A stretch of DNA of 64,000 bases from Paulinella micropora (lineage: Eukaryota; Cercozoa; Imbricatea; Euglyphida; Paulinellidae), in assembly GCA_019918135.1 (NCBI GenBank), contig WBZZ01003927.1:140001-204000 (forward strand). The letters are read 5' to 3'. The position numbers and the translations under genes are program-made. Shown here one piece after another: positions 35,301 through 48,300 of the stretch; the stretch's first letter is position 1, and each line of letters begins with the position of its first letter. The notes below the pieces were generated by a model. The model worked only from the letters and a program-made list of their open reading frames with translations, was not told where the DNA came from and made no database searches.

Positions 35301-38300
35301 ACCGATTTTGTGAATATTAAATCTCACATCTCTCACTCCGGAAATTATCTTCTTACCATCCCATACGCGGTATAGTTCCCGAAATAGATCATATCCTACT
35401 AGCATCACCTTTTTCCCTCTGTACTCTCCCTTCCGCACTTTAGTCTTAGGTATATGTAACACACCCATACATCCTATTGGTTTTAAATGAAAGAGTGTTG
35501 GTTTTCTACCTAACAGCTGCTCATAAGGCGAAATTCCTTTGCGTTCCCCGTGAATTGCTGGTAGTATGTTGTGAATGGTTGTTGCTGCGTGTTCTAATTC
35601 TGCCCAGAATTGCGGCGGTAATTTAGCGTGATATCTCATTGCTCGTGCAGGCCCCGCCGTAATATCATTCACTTTTTCCGCAATAGGATTCCCGTCTTTA
35701 TCGTTTGTCGCGGAGTTTTCCAAATAAAGCGAATATTTTTCCACCACTTAATGACTTCCTCCGGAATATGGAATTCTTGATCTGCGCGAATTTCCTTTAC
35801 TTTGTTTCCTGTCTGTCTCTCATAAAAGGCTACAGCTTGTTTTAAGCAATCTACAAACTCATTCTTATGGGCTAAATAAAAGTCAACAATGAACAGTGAG
35901 TAGTCGTCGGTGACCGAAAATTTATACCGTTTACCACCTATTGATCTAGTTGCCCACGGTCCTGATATGTCTATGTGTAGAATTATACCTGGCTTTTGGG
36001 CTCTTTCTATTGTATTAACTGCAAAACGTGGCAAACGTTTAGACTTTCCTATCATGCAAGATTCGCAAAATCTCACATCGTTCTCGTCACCAACTAACTT
36101 AATGTTCAAAAACTTTGCCAATAGGCGCATCTTTGTTAACCCATAATGCCCACAGGCATAGTGAAAAAGCTTGATTCCTATCTTTCTAGGTTTGTCTGAC
36201 TTTCTGGGGTAAGCTTCATATAATACTATATCTACGTGTAATTCTTTCTCTCTCTCATTTACTTCATGCTTACTTGTCTTGTTTTTGTTCTCATTTGTGG
36301 GGCTTCCCTCCCCTTCTACCCCCTTGTTGCGAAAGGATCATATCTTTCGTTGACTTTCAATGGTTCATCATATTCGTCATCCCATCTATATATCATACTC
36401 TTAGTTAATCTTCCCCTTACTAATATGTCACTCTCGTTAATGTGGATGGGGTGTTTGAGTATTACTAACTGTCCGTTTTGGTGGATGACTGATCTGTTGT
36501 TTCTGTGGTCCATCTGTCCTGTAGAGACTATGCTAACTGGTAAGGTAGTGTCGAGTAACATCTTCTTTTCTACTGCTCTAGGCCTTCCTTTCCCATCTAT
36601 CACAGTCAGCCTAGCTCTTCCTGACTTACTCAACTCCCTTTCTCCATTACCTGTCAGTAGTTCTACCGAGTCTATCTCATCGACATCCGTCAATCTGTCT
36701 TCTCTGCATGATATGTCTGTGCTTGCTCCACTATCCTGTACTGTCATGTCTCTCTTTTTCATCACTCTTTTTCTCACATGTATCAGTACATGCTCTGTCT
36801 CTCCTTCTGTCTCTGTCTCTGTTTCTAGTTCACCCTCAGAGACTCCTCTACCCTCACCTTGTCCCTCTTCTGTGAGTTGTGGAGGTGTAGTGATGGGACT
36901 CTGTCTGACTGCTCTCTCCAAGTACACTCTTCTATTGCTCTTACTATGTCAGTCAAAAAGTCATCTCTCTCTAGCTCGCCACTCACGACACGCATCACTT
37001 CTCCATTCATTCCCCTCACGCACTCATTCATCAACGTTTTAGCTATTTCATTTATATCTTTGAAGGTTATGACGGGAGGGTTGATGGGTTGCGTGTTTGT
37101 TGTCTGTGTTGGTGGGAGTGCTGTGATTGGTCTAGAACTAGAGATTTGGAGTTGTTGTGAGGTGGGACCTATTTGGTTGCCAAACTTGTTGACAGAAGTG
37201 GGCCCAAGTCGTTGCTCTCCCTCATCCACTCCACTCTCTTCTCTCCCTTCTCTGCTCTGGCCGGTCCGCTGACTAGAAAATGGATTATGTTTGCGTGGTT
37301 GTTGCGGAATATTTTGCGAGACTTGTGGACTTGTGGAAATTTTGGTGTCACGTAAAGTTTCAAATTCCCCGAAAACGAGTTTTTGCGTAGTTTTATGAGA
37401 CTTTTCCAATGCCGCAGCTTTAAGACCTCGTTCGTCTGGGTAGTAAGGAGATTTGGGGGGACGCAACACGGGACTTACCGACAAATCCAACTCCGGATAA
37501 TCTGGGTCTTGTGTGGCGTGATATCCGCAGTACCTCGCATAAGATAATCGTTTCGCGTGATTTGCGTATATTCCTTTTCCTTTCGATTTTTCAACGGAAA
37601 AATTACACGGTTTTTTGCGTCTGTTTATTCCGGCACATTTTGTGTCAGGCGTGACTCCGTAAGAACTCTCAAGCCTCAAAGGAGTTTCGTTAGGGTTAGG
37701 GGTGACTGGGGAACATCGTGGGGTGGCGGATACTAACCGCTCTTCCTTGCCGTCTCCCCGTAGTGAGGAGGGACCTCGTAGGGTGGCCGATACTAACCGC
37801 ACTTCCCGTCCTTCTCCACTCTCACTATGTCTATTCCCTACCCTAGGTGTAGTCTTTGTATCGTTCAAAAGGGCTTGGGGACTTGTAGATTTGTGATGAG
37901 GTGAGCTTGGTTGCTCGTCATCTCTTTCTCTTTCTTCCTCATCATCATCGCTCTTATCATAAGTGTTCCCCATATGGATTAAAGCAACGTTTGTATCAGA
38001 GTCACTTTGTTCGTCATCGTTTTTGTCGTTGCCGGTTGTTATCAAAGTGAGTGCTTTCTTTTTCTTATGAAAGGGTTTCTTTTTGTTTTTGTAATTGTTC
38101 TTTTGTTCGTTCTTTTCTTGTTCCGTGCCTTTGTCTTCCGTTTGATTCCGTTTTAATTTTCCTTCTTTGCGGAACTTTTCCGAAATCACCGGACAATATC
38201 TCATGGTATGGCCTTTGGCATCACATCCGAAACACGTGACTTTGAGCGTCCAGTTTGGAGCTGTCTTTGGTCCCGGTTTATTGTCTCCCCTTTTCCCTTT

Positions 38301-39314
38301 ATTATCCATCAGGAGATTGGTCTCTTGCCGCTGCTTGCCATCCCGAGATTTCTTGTTGTTGTCTTTGCGAATTTGAGTTTTTCTCTCACGGAAATTGTTA
38401 CGTCTTTCTTTTTCTTCCCACATTAACCATCTTTCCCTAGATGCTTCGCATAGTTCCGAGAAATTTGGTCTTAGTCTGGCAGGGAGATCATAGTGGTCCA
38501 CCTGAAATTTATCCCCGAAAGCTGGATGGTAGCGCAATTTCTTAAATAGCTTTCTCTTTGCTTCCTCATCGGAAAATGGCGCCCCACGTAAACTTTCAAG
38601 CTGGATTTTCTTTGCGAGAAATTCATTTAGCCAGTCTACATACCTCTGACCTGCCCTTGGTCTCGTTCTCTCAAACTCTTCCTCTAACATGTACCTACCT
38701 GCTCCGGAAATGCCTCCCCATTGATCTCTTACTACTATCAACTCTTCAATGGGTCCTTTCGTCTTCTGTGTTCGCAGGAAATTAGATACATTGTCTTTGG
38801 AAAAAGCCACAGACAGACATAACTGCAAAGTTTTCATCCTTTCATAATATTTCTTCTATTTGCGGATAGCTGTCTTTCTTCTTGTGTGTTGTTTCATACT
38901 TTGTCTTTTCTTTTTCCTTGCTTCTTTCTCTTTCCACTCTCTCTTTTGTTCTGCTGTCATTTTATCCCAACCTTCTGGCTGTTTGATATCTTCTTTCTTT
39001 GTCTGGGGTCTCTGTCTTCCTCTCTGAGAGGTGTCTGACTCTTCATCTTCCTCACTATCACTTATGGGCGTGTCGGGCTCTTCTAAGTCTTCTGCCGTCT
39101 TAGCCCTTGCTTCGTCGTAAGGAAAATCCCTTTTGGCTTTAGCTGGGTCGGCTAATGCCACAGATACCATCTCTGCCACGTGGACAGATATCCCCTGCAT
39201 GTGCTTCTGAAACTTGCTTGACCAAGGCCAAAAGCTTTGGTCGTTGCCCTCGAATATGGGCACTTGACTCAATACGTGCTTTGGCACGCTTGCCTCCTTG
39301 ACAAGGTTCATAAC

Positions 39315-39636
39315 CAAAGTAATCTATCACTCAAACGCAGAGTTTAGGGAAGCTACCCCGCTAAGGGTAAATAATAACCTAAGAAAAGACTTTTAATGAC
39401 TTTGGGTCACACAAATTTATGATGTTATGACCTTTACAGAATGGTAATACTCATTTGATTCTAGGCATTCCAGACTATGATTTGCGAATACTCTAGAAAG
39501 TGTCCTTGTCAGTAATAAAGGTATTAATAACTGTCCGGCCTATGAACCTGCCTATGACTCTCAGGCTAAGACTATCCAAATTACCGGTAAATTGTCTAGG
39601 TGGAGTAACGGGTATTAGTAGTACACTGTTACAACG
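39315..39636 (-). repeat. LTR of Q, right copy (5' LTR in element sense)
   Basis: 322 bp. It is longer than the left copy by an 8-bp segment (CTCAGGCT region near 39560) and a 3-bp segment near the end. The gag ATG (39309-39311) is three bases inside. Confidence 0.92.
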
Positions 39637-40300
39637 TATTAAGTTATACTGGTCAAACACTCTCTTGTTTGAATGTTCCGTTACACTTATTTTAGTTTTG
39701 CGACTTCAGTGACGTACTCACGGTAGTTATCAGAATTCTCTTTATTAATTGCCTTCACTCCCTTCAACGGTGTGAGACAGGACAAGTGGACTCTGAAAGG
39801 AGTAGGTAAAGGTCTCTTTAATGAGCATGCTGAGTTGCTCAAAGAATAGACGTACTTTCACTTGAAAAAAAATTGTTACTAAGTCATAACTATAAAAGCC
39901 TAAAAGCCTATCGTTCGATTCCACAGATTTCTTAAAATTTCAATCCTATTATTGATATGGCGGCACTCTACATATGCCACGGTGCGGAGGCATTTGACTA
40001 TTGGATATACTATTTTGGTAACTTCCCTGACAGTCTTCAGAGAAACTAGTATTAATTTTGATGTCAATTGACAACAATCTGTGTATTCTATAATGAACGC
40101 AGGTTGGTTATTTCCTCACAGGAGGCTAGTCAAGACTTACGATTTAAATTTCATCTTATTAATATCAAGTTTTGAACGAAAGGGTCTCACTTTGTGTGTG
40201 CTGTCGACAGCTTGAGTTGGGGAACTCCTACGGAGGCTGGTGTTGGAAAGGTGTCATTATTAATAAATTAATAAAACCTACAATTCATGAACTTATGATC
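39637..40300. other. Probable remainder of the P0 3' LTR and flanking DNA
   Basis: Directly continues P0 after the Q insertion, as the TATTA duplication shows. No coding frame of note. The outer end of the LTR cannot be placed because no complete partner LTR is in the window. Confidence 0.5.
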
Positions 40301-40302
40301 TA

Positions 40303-40557
40303 TTGCTGTTGACATTCAAGACAACAAAAAAAATTGATTTTTCTGTTTTGGTTGGAATTTCAGTTTTGGTTGGAATTTTGATTTTGGGTGAAAATTTGAA
40401 TTTTTCAAATTAACAGCTATATTCGTCCGCAAAATATCGTAAATTTTCGCGAAATGTTACCGTTAAATTTGAAAATTTGAATTTTTGTCACAAAAATGAA
40501 AATCTGACACAAAAATGAAAAACTAATTTTTGTTGTTGTCTTGAATGTCAACAGCAA
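40303..40557. mobile_element. Tc1/mariner-type MITE, copy 1
   Basis: 255 bp with near-perfect terminal inverted repeats starting TTGCTGTTGACATTCAAGAC (about 28 bp, running into ACAAAAA), flanked by TA on both sides (40301-40302, 40558-40559). The interior is AT-rich and has no coding capacity, so it would need a transposase in trans. Confidence 0.9.
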
Positions 40558-40591
40558 TACTATCACTGAGACACACAATCAAAATATATTA

Positions 40592-40860
40592 TTGCTGTTG
40601 ACATTCAAGACAACAAAAATTAGTTTTTCATTTTTGTGTCAGATTTTCATTTTTGTGACAGTTTTTCAATTTTGTGACAAAAATTCAAATTTTCAAATTT
40701 AACGGTAACATTTCGCGAACATTTACGATATTTTGCGGACGAATATAGCCGTTAATTTGAAAATTCAAATTTTCACCAAAATCAAAATTCCAACCAAAAT
40801 TGAAATTCCAACCAAAACAGAAAAATCAATTTTTTTTGTTGTCTTGAATGTCAACAGCAA
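40592..40860. mobile_element. Tc1/mariner-type MITE, copy 2, opposite orientation to copy 1
   Basis: 269 bp with the same terminal inverted repeats and TA flanks (40590-40591, 40861-40862). It matches the reverse complement of copy 1 along its whole length with a few indels. With the 34-bp spacer the pair forms an inverted repeat of about 560 bp. Confidence 0.9.
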
Positions 40861-40862
40861 TA

Positions 40863-41191
40863 ATATGTGTTATTAATAATAATATTGCTATTCACGTTTT
40901 CACGACTATGATTATCAGTGACGGTTTCAACAACTGATCAATGACGGTTTCCAACATACGTGACTGCTGGAGATGGGTCAGCCTCCGACTGAACAGTAGC
41001 GATCAGTATTATTAATAATATTAATACAAACGGCATTGACAACATATCACTCTTCATCAAGACTAAAATATAAATATTTAGCGCAGAAATGATTCACTTA
41101 TCAATAATCGCAACGCTGCACAATCCCATCCAAAAATTTAACGAAACATCTGAGAAACGGGAAGACCATCTGATCAAACAATGTAGTTATC
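40863..41191. other. 3' flank of the large receptor gene
   Basis: AT-rich, with ATTAATAATAAT words around 40869-40880 and 41008-41024. It presumably includes the 3' UTR of the minus-strand gene that stops at 41192. No clear polyadenylation signal is assigned. Confidence 0.4.
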
Positions 41192-44100
41192 TCACTTCGT
41201 CTTCCAGTCCTTGCTCCATGGCTGAGAGGTTTCGGTGGCGGGCTCAGAACCCACCTGAGGAGGGGGCACCATGTCAGCAAACGATTGGTCCAGAGACAAG
41301 TTTATTTGCGAGTATCTAGGAGGAGGGGGCAGGGCGGGCGAAGTATTTTGGAAATCCGCACAAGGGAAAGATGGGGGTGGTGGCGCAGCTGCATCAAAAG
41401 AAGCGTCGGAGGAGGAGTCTAGGTTTTGCGGAGGTGAAGAAAATGGTGGAGGTGGCGGGGTTTGGTCGGGATCGAGATGCACGACAGGAAGATTTGGCTT
41501 GGGATTATGTACCTTGAGCTGTGCCACCTAATCAGTCAAGGTTTTGCGTTAGAACATGAACTCTCCAGCCTGCCTACGTGTGAATGCAAATACATTTGTG
41601 AAGAATATTTGAAGACCACAGAAATGTGCACAACAGATATGAGAACTCGACGTCTGTGCTACATCATGGCAGGTCGTACCTGTGTCATGACAGCAGGAGT
41701 TTTCATTGGCTGTTGCTGAACAGATCCGCGACTAAGTGCGCGTAAATTGGCCCCTTTCTTGGGCGGGGCAAGCTGCTGTTTCGGAACCACAGGTGCCAGG
41801 CGCACCATTTGCTGCAGTGAGCCTCGCGGCGGGCCCACCATCCTGGCTCGACTGGAAGTGCCTGGGATTGGCGGGCGCTGTTGTGCATGTGTCGGGGGAG
41901 CACGAGCCACCAAGCTCTCGTCTAGTCCTTCGATGCGCGTCACCTCCCCGAAACCCTGCTGAGTGGTTTTCAGGGTTTGATCCAAGGCTAATGTGGAATC
42001 TGCTGGGGTTGGAGAAATAGGCGCCGGCGGCGCAGACAGCGGCGATAGGCTATTATCTGTTTTCTTGACGGGATGGTTACTGGATTGAGAATCCGGAGAA
42101 GGAGGTACCGGCAAGGACTCACGGTCCACAGAAAGAGTGGCATCTAAATTGGAGGAACGATCCAGTGCTGAGGATCTGTCTTCATCCTCGGTATCATTGT
42201 CGCTTACTGCTTCTATGATCTGCGGTGCGGGTACCTGACAAAAGCAACACAAAGAGAGTAAATAGCGATTAGAAAATCTGGATTCACAGATGGAGGGACC
42301 GCGTCGGAGGCTGGGCTCTCACTAGTTGCAAGGTCGGGCTGGCGGGACGGCGTCACATGCAGGGGTGGCTGGGGAGCGCTCGCAGGTGCGGAAGAGTCTG
42401 CATACTGCGCTCGCCAGCTGGTCGACGAGGGTTCTGCTTTGCGTGCAGAACCACAATCTGGCGGAGGAGGCAGAGGAGGCGAAGGATGGGCCTGAGGACT
42501 ATTGTCGGGAGGATTTGGCGGTGGTATGGGGCCTGAAGAGTTTGATGCGTTCTCGCTGTCAGTAGGGGACTCAAAGGAGACGCGAGTGGGTAATGCGTGT
42601 GCTGGAGGAGGCGGGGGCAAAGGTGGCGAAGGCGTTGGCGCAGACGCAATCACTTGCCTGCGAGAACGCTTCTTCCGCTTACCCTTGCGGCTACTTCTTC
42701 GGCCGCCTTCGTTTGCGAGCGCATTCTTGTTCTGATACCCTTTGCGCAGGGAAGCAAGCTCATCCTGTATGTTGGGTTCGCCTGGGCTGGATGGCGCTGG
42801 CGGAGGAGAGGGAAGCATAGGTGACGGAGCGGAAATGGCAAGAGGCCTATCGTCGGCTACATAATTCAATATCTTGCTCTTTTTGACAGTCGAAGGAGTG
42901 ACGGCATTGCTTCGCGGTGGCGAACCGGATCGACGGATTCTGAGTGGGACATCTTCGTCTTGATCCTTGTTTCCAACTCCGTCTTCGGGGTCTCGATGCA
43001 GCCGCAGACCCGTAGAGTGATCCCCGTTTCTATCTCTGTCTTCGGGGTCTCGACGGATTCTGAGCGGGACACCTTTGTCTTGATCCTCGCTCTCATCTCT
43101 GTTTTCGGGGTCTCGATGCAAGCGCGGACCCGCAGAGGGCGCTAGCGGAGATTTCGCCCGATTCTGCGGCAGCGGTGGTCTACGCTCTAGCTTGCCCCTG
43201 GGCGGCAATGGAGGACCACTTCCCTCTGTAGGAGACACAGCCAATGGCGCGGTCTGCTCTGCACTACTCCTGTCTACAGGCTCCCAGTGAATACGCAGCG
43301 ACGATTGAGCCGAAGACAGAGGGGTCACATCTTCAGACACTTCACGGCCGGGAGAAGCCTGTGGACGGTGGTGTGTATCCAGCGGACTGTGTTCAAGCTG
43401 TCGGTTTGAATCAATGTGGGGCCTGGCGGGGCTGGAACGGCGTATGGCATACAGTTGCGGGGACTTACGCGGGTTTGCGGTAAGTGGCAGTCGCTGAGGT
43501 GAGAGATGTGATCGATCAGGTGGCACCTGAAAGCAAAAAGCCAATCAATCAAGACATCAAAACTTGACAGAAAACGACGTACACACAATCTATCTAAATA
43601 TTAATGCGTGTATATAATATTTTTGTACACATGGACAAATATATCTGCATGTGTGCCAAGCGAGATAGAAACTGCCGTGTGGTTAGCACTTACGCCAGGA
43701 GCTATAGGGATCTTGGGTGGAGGCTGTCGAGGAGTCCGGCGTGTGGCAACAGAGTCTGGATCCACAGCAACGCCCGAATATGCGCGCTTGCCTCTGGCTG
43801 AGGACGGAGGCACCGGCAATTTCTTTTCTTGCCTTGTTGCTGGCGCTTCTGGCCGCTTTGGCAAGTCCACGACGTGCGTATCCTGACTATCCTTAGCATC
43901 CCGTTTCCTGGCTTGCAAAGCCGCAGAAGCCATCGCTGCCAGCTGTGAGTGTACCATGGATGGCGGTCGAAGCGAAGGCTTTCGATGATGGTGGCCCCCT
44001 TCACCCTCCTCTTCGCCCTGATGGCCGCGACTCTTGGTCTTATTACTCAGTGAGCGTTGATGCTCCTCCCAGTCCTGTGTCTCGTAATAGTTAGGGATTT

Positions 44101-45340
44101 CTTCATCGTCTTCTTCAACATCGTCTTGTTCTCGGTTTCCTTCTTGTTCATGCAGAGGTTGAGGCGAGGCTCCGCTGTATACTGAAGGCCTGGCTTCTCC
44201 CTGGTATACTTGCCCCTCGCCTTCTTCAAAAGTCCTTTTGCCTTCGTCTTGGGAATCCACTGGGCGATATGTGCGATCAGGCGTCATGCGCGCCACTAGT
44301 GTGCGCAAGGATCTCATGAGGCCCTCCGAGCTCTCGTTGGGGCCAATCGAGGACGGGGTTGACTTGGAACGATTTGCGGAACCACGAATAGGGGGAGATG
44401 ATCTCGGAACAGGGGTAGCAACTACACTGCTGTGAGCTGCAAGACGTGGAGGAGGGACCGAAAAATTGGCCCCACCACGGAACGAGGGTTGACCAGATGC
44501 GTAGCCCGTCGCGGAAGGAGGATTCGCGTCGGCGGCGCCTAAAGAACAGAAAGACAGTTCGCTTTTTACTCAGGAACAAATACACTCAATCATACCCAAA
44601 GCTTATTTTTCATGTACCTGGGCTCGCGAGTTGTTCACTTAATAGAAGCGGAGCTCTCGGAAGCTGCGCCCAGCCAGCTGGACGCATGTCCTCCATTTCC
44701 GGCATCGTCATGTCGAGACCTAAACATAGCGGAGGGTAAGCACATACTTTACACGCCAATCGTAATTTACCATTCGGGGAGGATGGCGTAGCTCCCTGCG
44801 GCAATCGCTGCTGCTCACCAGACAGCCCTCTATCCGCGGGGATCTCCCTTTCAGCCTGTCTGTCCCGTGGATGTGGGTGTGTCTGGGAGGTCGGCCGAGG
44901 GTTGACGCCCTCGCTATCTCCAGGGCCATGCAAAGTCTCGTTTGATTGGGGGGTGCGATGGAACGCGGAATGCTGGCCCTTCGGTCCATTTTTCGGCTTT
45001 TCATTTTTCTTTTTGACTCCGAAGAGCATAGGAGTGCTGATTTGTCTGGAAAAGGATGCAGTCCTCACCACGCCTTCCTCCTCTTCCGCAGCATTATTCT
45101 TTTCATCTTGGCTGTGCGGAGAAGGTATTGAGGAGATCGACGCTGCATCCTTGTTCAGGGCTCCACTTGCACCACTGGCCCCACTTGCACCACTGTAACC
45201 GCGCCGGAGTATCGCGAGCATGCTGCCGTGGCTTAGACGCCGCCCATCGCGTTGCTTCTGCTCTCCTTCCAAATGTAGTTTGTTGGGATCCAGATGCCCG
45301 ATTTGACTGGCCTCGGCTTCCTCGCATGTGGGACAAGGCT
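41192..45340 (-). other. Long Pro/Ser-rich cytoplasmic tail of the receptor
   Basis: About 1,100 residues over seven exons after span 7, mostly disordered. It holds a Gly-Ala-Ser repeat ([11 protein letters not shown]), an acidic patch ([20 protein letters not shown]), many proline runs ([15 protein letters not shown]) and short repeated units in the 43.5-42.3 kb exon built on RLHRDPE and RIRRDPE. Proline runs of this type bind SH3, WW or EVH1 domains in other proteins, so a scaffold or signalling role is plausible but not shown. Confidence 0.6.
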
Positions 45341-48300
45341 GACTCGTCACCACCCATGCCAAGATGCAGAGCAACACCAAATCGCACAGCAAAAAACTGC
45401 CGAGGGCTGGAGATGCCCCGCCATCCATGCGGGTCAAAGCCGCATATTGACTTACAGCAACTGACCAAGAGACAAGTTGAGCCAGGAAGAAGATACAGAC
45501 GAGAAGGGCCAATTGATGCCTGACTTGCAGAGCTGGAGCACAGCACAGGCCGAAGCCGCAAGGACAGGAAGCATGACGATTTTTCGGAGCATCGGCAGGT
45601 GGCTCCTCGTCCCAATACCTACCAAAAAACTACACATAAGGACAACTCAAAAGGAATTGGGATCGTCACCTTCTGGAGTCACTTGTGGATATGGGTTCTT
45701 CCCAGCATTGTCTGCCTTTAATGCCGAACAAGACTCCAAACATCATCATGGGCGGTGCCAAGAGGGCCAGCATAATGGCACTCATGAGAGAAGGCTTTAT
45801 GCTGTCCACGGGTTCAATGCCTTGCATCAGCAGCACCAACAGAACGGAGACCGCCAAGGAGGCTACCAGCATATGGTACTGGGTGAGTTGCAGCAGGCGA
45901 CGCGCCTTTTGGAAGCGGTGCTCCAGCTGGAAGTGGTATCGCCAGAAAGAGATGACACAAAGCAACACCACCAGAGTTGCAATATAGGGAGAAAAGAGTA
46001 GAAGACGAGCTTCTTCCTTAGAGAACTTGGTTGGTGAGGCTGTGGATACAGCCACCTAAAATGAATATGGAACACACAAATATGCACAATTTATAGAAGT
46101 GCGCATGATAGATAAGTCACAACTAAGTGTATAGGAAACATATGCAACGAACCGTTTCTAGTGCGCACCACAAGGTTCTCATCAGGGCTGAATAAAGCAA
46201 GCAAATTAGCAAGGGCGTTACGAGGCCAGAGATACTAAGCTTCTGGAAGCAGTTTCCACGTCCTAACTTAGCTCTGCCATGCTCCACCGAGTAGATCGCT
46301 TGTTGCCGAGACCACAGAACCTGCAAGGATCGTCGTGCAAGCGTCCACAACAGCGCGAGGGTCAGGAGGGAGTATAACAGTGTTACAGCCAAGTAAAAGG
46401 CCTGGACTTGCAAACAGGGCAGCACCCCGAGGCTTACTGCCGCGTAAGGTCCTGCTAGAGAGCAGTGGCATTCGAGCGAGTTTGAAAAAGGCTTAGCCTC
46501 AGACACACAGCCCTTTGAAGTCCAGGCCTGCAGCTGGCTGTCCCACCGCTGACACTGCAACTGCTCCTCTTGTCCACACACAAAGCTGCCGTCTGCGTCC
46601 AAGCCGCCGTCCTCTGCCAGGGACAGACCGACCACACCATCAACACTACTGCCCTCTCGCTGTTGCTGCTTTTGCTGTTGCTGGTGGTGGTGCACTCCCG
46701 AGAGAAGGATCGAAACCAGCAGTTCGCCTTCAAGAGGGAGCACGCGCATTCCATCGCCATCTGCACCCTCCTGAACCAACCAGAAAACACACCCAAAAGT
46801 TTTTTGGCATATGGATATAATTTACATATAGTACTTTCAAAGTTTTGCATTGTGAGTGTTGTTTGGATGGAAAACTGTCACAGTATATGGTTCGTTCGGT
46901 AAGACCATGAGCACGTAGCCACCTCCTAAGACAGCGCTTCGAAGTGCTTGCTTGCCCTGGTCGTGCTGTACTGTAACCGAAGCGGCCCAGCTTAGACCTG
47001 GCTGTTTGGATTGCACTGTTGGACAGGCGAAACAACGGGCTGCGTACAAGGGATCCAATTGTATGCTCACCAGCGTCAGTAGACGACTCGAAGACTTGTT
47101 TTCTGATGATACGGATTGCTTCATTGCAGAGTTTGAATGCAGCATAGCCGCGGGGAAAGCCAATTGCGACCCATCTGCCATGGCCAAGTCCGGCCGCCAT
47201 GCATCCTCCGTACCCAAGTCAGCAGACAAGACGCGACGCGCAGCCAATCCAAAAGTGAGCGGGCCTGGAACAGCGTTGCTAGAATGGACCAATCTCGGAG
47301 GTCCCTGTCGAGGATCTAGAGAGAATTGCGACTGAAAGGGCAGGTCGAACTTAGTTGCAGCCGCGGCCTGCAAAATTCAGGTTTATAAATGTCCTGCGAC
47401 GTCTCAAGCATCAAATTTTCAAAGGACCAAGTGTTGTGTGTGTGTGGCAGAGATAGGACTAGACCACTTGAAAAGATGTTTCCTTCAGAAGTTGGCCCGC
47501 AGTAGTTGTCAAGACGCCAAGCTTTTCTGCCATCTCATTGTCGACCACCTAACAACAGACCCAACCTGAGACCTAGAAATGTTGCAACCAAAACAGGTGA
47601 TGACCGGATCGCAGGGTGCGCAGGCGTAAAGTGCAACCAGAGCCTGTGAGAGGTGCGCAAGAGAAACTGCCTGTTCACTGGGACTTCTCAGCTTCCCCAG
47701 AGCCTCCCCAGCAACCTAAGACACATTTATCCTGTAATTTGAAAGAAAGTAACACCATCTCAACCGGACGAACAGCATACTGTGAAGTGGAATGAATGGG
47801 TGCCTTGGTGAGCCCAGCCAGCTCTTTGAAAAGTACAGGCTTGACGGCGAAGAAGCCTTCAGTGGTCTGAGCGAGTGAGTCGGCCTCCCGTAAAGCTGCA
47901 CTCAGCGCATGCAAAGCTTGGCTAAACTGGGTCAATGCCATTCGGCTGAGGGCGTGGGATTGAGCTGCGGCGCTGGTCGACGCTCGCAAAAGGCGAGCCC
48001 AGAGTTGCTGCCGGAAGTCGGACAGGTTGATAAACTCTTTCTTGGATGCACTAGAGACACACACACCCCGGAGCGGGGAAGGAGGGATTATAATAGAAAG
48101 CTGAGAGCTTTTTACATATAAATAAATTTAAAACACAAGTTACCCGGTTGCATTATTGACTTCATCACGGCAGAAGAAGGGCTGCTTGGTATCTTCCACA
48201 ATCTCTCCTAGTGAGTGATCGGCAGTGAGAGGTGACATGGCGCTGATAACATCAAGGGCAGCTTGAACATTTCCTGCCTCCAGAAGTACATCCAAGTGAG

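Larger units (their letters stand above)
32088..39636 (-). mobile_element. Copia element Q, full structure, inserted in the P0 3' LTR
   Basis: 7.55-kb minus-strand element with LTRs 32088-32398 and 39315-39636 and TATTA duplicated at 32083-32087 and 39637-39641. In element order: gag from ATG 39311 to about 36.9 kb, with one CCHC knuckle (CFGCDAKGHTMRYC) near 38.2 kb and a second Cys/His cluster (KCAG, KPCNF, RYCGYHAT) near 37.5 kb; protease (VQDSGASTDIS) near 36.75 kb; integrase 35.5-36.1 kb (CESCMIGKSKRLPRF, HIDISGPWATRS); a Pro/Ser repeat PPQSPPQSPPQSP; RT 33.4-34.7 kb (FHVDDLLFTAP); RNase H 32.84-33.3 kb; polypurine tract AAGGGGGAG. LTRs differ by one substitution and two small indels. 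Nearly whole, about four breaks. Confidence 0.92.

Noticed and set aside
45345-46410. Polycystin-1-like membrane region
   Set aside because: Only seven spans are seen and the loop between spans 1 and 2 is about 36 residues, too short for a PLAT domain.
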